Shown: piece after piece, positions 31,728 through 34,416 of the stretch
Layout: the number at the start of each line of letters is the position of its first letter
Numbering within the stretch: position 1 is the stretch's first letter
Assembly (NCBI GenBank): GCA_000934455.1
Contig: KN886639.1
Span: 39,806 to 74,221 of the forward strand
DNA from: Apostichopus parvimensis
Taxonomy: Eukaryota > Echinodermata > Holothuroidea > Aspidochirotida > Stichopodidae
Length of the DNA stretch: 34,416 bases
Reading direction: 5' to 3'
Notes under the pieces: model-generated
Seen by the model: the letters and a program-made list of their open reading frames with translations, nothing else
What the model was told of the DNA's origin: nothing
The model's database searches: none
Translations under genes and position numbers: made by a program

Positions 31728-32830
31728 CTGAAAAAATGAAATGATAATAATAATAATCATAATAATACATCAATATTATAAAGCGCCAAACAAACTATGA
31801 AATAATTCTCGTAGCACTTAACATAACAATAACAATTATAACATATGGTCATTTTCACAATCAGTGGTGTAACTTTCAATATTGGCACTTATTGCTTTGT
31901 AACTCAGTGACCAAAACCAGAATTGTTAGATTTTTGGCCATTTGACCATCCTATAAGTGAAGTCTACCTTCGATAGCTTCAAACTTTCTCGTTTTCTTCA
32001 GGTGGATTTGGTGGCCATAAATATGCTTAAAATATGCTAGTTCAGTCGTACACTCTCAACTACACTGTTTTGTCAGAGCCTGTACTTTTCGGTGGAAGGT
32101 ATTTTCCAGTTCTTATTTGGTTGATATTATGAACAAGTGTCCAAGCTAAAATGAAATTGTGTTCTCCAGGTTTCCTTCCTTTCCTTCTCCAAGGACCGGT
32201 TGCTAGATTTTGTTGTTTTGGAGGTGACATTTTCCGTTAACAATTGGTACCTAAGTTTGAATGCAACTAAGTTCTTGTTAAAGGCATTGAAGACTCCCCC
32301 CAAACCGTGTGCAGCCATCTGAAAAAGTTAACTTCCTGTTGCTTGCAAGTGACGTTCTGTTCGTGTCGCAACAAAATGCAAACTATAATGAAAAGGTGAT
32401 ACATGTACCTTAATTGTTATCTTTAGCTGGACCTGAGATGTTTGGGGACAGATAACACTAGGATAACGTCGAGTGGACAGACATTGCTCAATATCGGGCA
32501 GTGGGAGTAACAAATGTAAACTTGAAACCACAGCATCAAGTTAGATCGTTGGACCATGTTTAGTATTTAGATGAAAAATTAACGTGTCTCTTATGTTTAA
32601 TTACACATTGTGAGCGATGTTTATGACTAAAATTTAGTTTTTGCAAATGGCTGCCCGACATGCATTTGCACTTTTTGCGATTTTTTTGTAGTTGTATTCC
32701 TAGGCCTACTCAGTTTGCAAGTTTGGGGTAGTAAATTAGTAGCTGTCCCATTGCATTGTAAAGAAACATAATGTGAGGGATGAGAAAGAAGGTAGTGGAA
32801 GACGTGAAGGGGAAGTTGGCAGTGATGAAT
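31728..32830. other. Probable intron; repeat-like, no exon recognised
   Basis: Contains the second TATAGCGCC fragment and repeat-like text at about 31860-32330. An acceptor-like TTTTTCAG with ATGGCTGCACAC on the minus strand near 32320 opens 63 codons that look non-coding. Confidence 0.4.
31741..31825 (+). repeat. ATA microsatellite and 'TATAAAGCGCC' repeat fragment, copy 2
   Basis: ATAATAATAATAATCATAAT is followed by ATATTATAAAGCGCCAAAC and CTCGTAGCACTTAAC. This is the same structure as 29146-29215. Confidence 0.6.
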
Positions 32831-32834
32831 TCGT

Positions 32835-33190
32835 GCTCATTCATGAATATTAATGAGGTCACAGGATTGAATGTCAAAATCATCAAATTGCAATAACTTG
32901 GCAACCAGAAGTCTGAATTCCTTCAAATTTGGTGTGGCACTGCCCCCATTTATACAAGCTGATGCATGTTGTAATTGATATCATGCATATTAATGGAGAG
33001 GCGGAACGATAACTTGACAAGGGAATGATTGATCAATAGCATACTTGGTGAGTGGGTGGCCCATAATAAGAAGATGAACCCGATTGAATTTGGTGCTCAT
33101 TCATGAATATTAATGAGGTCAGAGGGTCAAACATCAAATGGCATTGACTTGTCAAGCATATGTCAGATTTCTTCAAACTTGGTATGGCTA
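32835..33190 (+). repeat. Degenerate tandem repeat around CATGAATATTAATGAGG
   Basis: GCTCATTCATGAATATTAAT occurs at 32835 and 33095 (period 260), with a weaker middle copy TCATGCATATTAATGGAG at 32981, so the underlying unit is about 120-140 bp. After each strong copy similar text follows: GAGGTCA, a CAAA-rich stretch, AACTTGGCAA or GACTTGTCAA, then TTCCTTCAAATTTGGT or TTTCTTCAAACTTGGT. Confidence 0.8.
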
Positions 33191-33293
33191 GATTGGCATT
33201 AATTCTCTTGCTACAGGCTTTCTAACAAATTTCCCTGTGAATGGGTAAACTAGTATGTATACACATTTAAACCAAAGACTCCATAAGTATTTG

Positions 33294-33340
33294 AAATTCA
33301 CACATAACTCTGTGTCCGTCCAATGGTTATGTGTGAAATT
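33294..33340. repeat. Hairpin plus distant direct copy
   Basis: AAATTCACACATAAC and GTTATGTGTGAAATT form arms around CTCTGTGTCCGTCCAAT. The left arm and loop recur as a direct copy at 33839-33880 with a small insertion (CATACTGTAAC), without the right arm. Confidence 0.7.
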
Positions 33341-33993
33341 AAACAAAGTGTTTCATATTGTCAAGCTACATATGCAATTTAAAGGCAGTTTTTGTGTTTA
33401 CTTGTAATTTAGCAATGATCTTAACATCTTTTAACACATACAATATCAAATTCTTTTCTCTTCTTAGTATGTTATAAAGTGAACTTTTAGTAGATAATTT
33501 ACCATAAATGTCCGTCAATGTCGGATGTTACAAGTTAAACATCAACTACTGTATACAATTCTATAATATCAATTCAGTCAATTAAATGCAGTAATTAAAG
33601 GTGAATTCAATGTGCCTGCAATCTTTATATTATATACATTTTCCCTTTTTGCTGTTGAATTCATTGCAATATTTGTGGTGACAGTCAGACACCACTGACT
33701 CAGTTCAATGTGTGAATTTATCCAAGTTTGCTGTTCTACCCTTGTAACATATATCTGTAAGTTAAATAGACATAAAAATTAGAAATGGATGAAACTGAAT
33801 CAAGCAGTTTGCATAATCTTTCTGAACGGGTTTTTGTAAAATTCACACATACTGTAACTCTGTGTCCGTCCAATGGTTATAATCTGCCTGTGGTCTTTGC
33901 TATTGTTTCGCAGGTGACATTGATTGTTTACATGAACTGTCCCTTTGTTCGAGCATATTTCTGAAATATTCTGCTAGTGCATACATTTGTGCT

Positions 33994-34023
33994 GCAGTTG
34001 TACGTTACGCAGTTGTACGTTAC
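33994..34023 (+). repeat. Perfect 15-bp tandem duplication
   Basis: GCAGTTGTACGTTAC is present twice in a row with no mismatch. Confidence 0.9.
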
Positions 34024-34416
34024 GGCAGATTTCACAGTTTGATGGTCCAAACCAGCATAGTCAGTTTGAAGTACATTGTACTGCTGTGTGTTCTAAATAA
34101 TTACAAGTCTTTGTCATTAATTTGAACAACACATGCATTTGAAATAAAAAAGGTAATATTTTTTATTTTGTTCAATTTTTTTTCTTTGAAAATAATGATG
34201 AAAGTTTTTTTTTGTACAAAAATGGACGGACTCAACTCCCACAAATAGGTGTTGATTAAATAATTGGTATGTACATAGTGAGAATGAAGAGCAACTGAAA
34301 TAAATTTTGCTCATTCAATGAAGATAAAAATTATGTATAAAATAAGAGGTGTCTCTTTGTCTTTATTGGTATTTTGTACTTTGTGGATGTATCTCAATAA
34401 GTGACAATTTCCCAGA

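Larger units (their letters stand above)
33191..34416. other. No supported gene to window end
   Basis: AT-rich with small local repeats only, described separately. The minus-strand frame at 34117-34314 is low complexity. Confidence 0.45.

Noticed and set aside
32127..32318. Minus-strand frame starting MAAHGLGGVF behind TTTTTCAG as an ectodomain exon
   Set aside because: No domain features, no phase agreement with the stalk exon, and it lies in repeat-like sequence.
1..34416. tRNA, rRNA, CRISPR or bacterial operon structure
   Set aside because: No cloverleaf with intact A and B boxes, no rRNA cores, no regularly spaced identical repeats, and exon-intron structure indicates an animal genome.

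Overview
The window looks like a piece of an AT-rich, intron-containing animal nuclear genome, most likely a marine deuterostome and plausibly an echinoderm. This rests on style rather than a marker gene: GT-AG introns, very frequent TAGGCCTA/CCTAGGC and TACTGTA/TACAGTA words, runs of degenerate 'tgacctt' sequence, an old non-LTR retrotransposon tail, and many small non-autonomous DNA transposons. No rRNA, tRNA, CRISPR array or bacterial-style operon is visible. Almost none of the long open frames look like real genes; the coding signal sits in short spliced exons.

Two host genes can be partly assembled. (1) A plus-strand BEN-domain gene (about 7.7-18 kb). Exons at 8713-8960, 14317-14350, 14863-14921, 15287-15487 and 17795-17906 have good splice sites. 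The first four join in compatible phase (0, 1, 0) into one frame with a short coiled coil, a basic linker and a BEN domain. The gene appears broken: the BEN exon has a one-base frameshift in an A run, and a 1338-bp hAT-type element sits exactly at the end of that exon, with its 8-bp target duplication made from the last eight exon bases. Joining to the last exon also needs a second one-base correction. (2) A minus-strand single-pass membrane protein, seen as a Thr/Pro-rich stalk exon (31680-31727) and a transmembrane exon (28207-28314), both phase 1-1. The ectodomain must lie beyond the window's right edge or in exons I could not recognise. A possible tail exon (26644-26819) is weak.

The rest is mostly mobile-element sediment. 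A hAT-type MITE family with CAGTGGCGGAGC ends is present three times (1-339, 14430-14816, 30818-31403), two copies with perfect 8-bp target duplications. A 2.9-kb element with 39-bp ends and a TAA duplication, PIF/Harbinger-like, occupies a BEN-gene intron (10834-13776). A 1.24-kb TTAA-flanked element (24948-26183) contains an internal tandem duplication. A 1.15-kb foldback (18448-19599) lies just downstream of the BEN gene. A LINE 3' end is at 5344-5935.

The most unusual item is a pair of 23-26-bp palindromic inserts (7016-7039 and 7619-7644) sharing the same 15-base start, each flanked by its own perfect 8-9-bp direct repeat. They look like transposons reduced to nothing but their terminal repeats. 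A perfect 71-bp hairpin (13847-13917) and several other hairpins and inverted-repeat nests are also reported.
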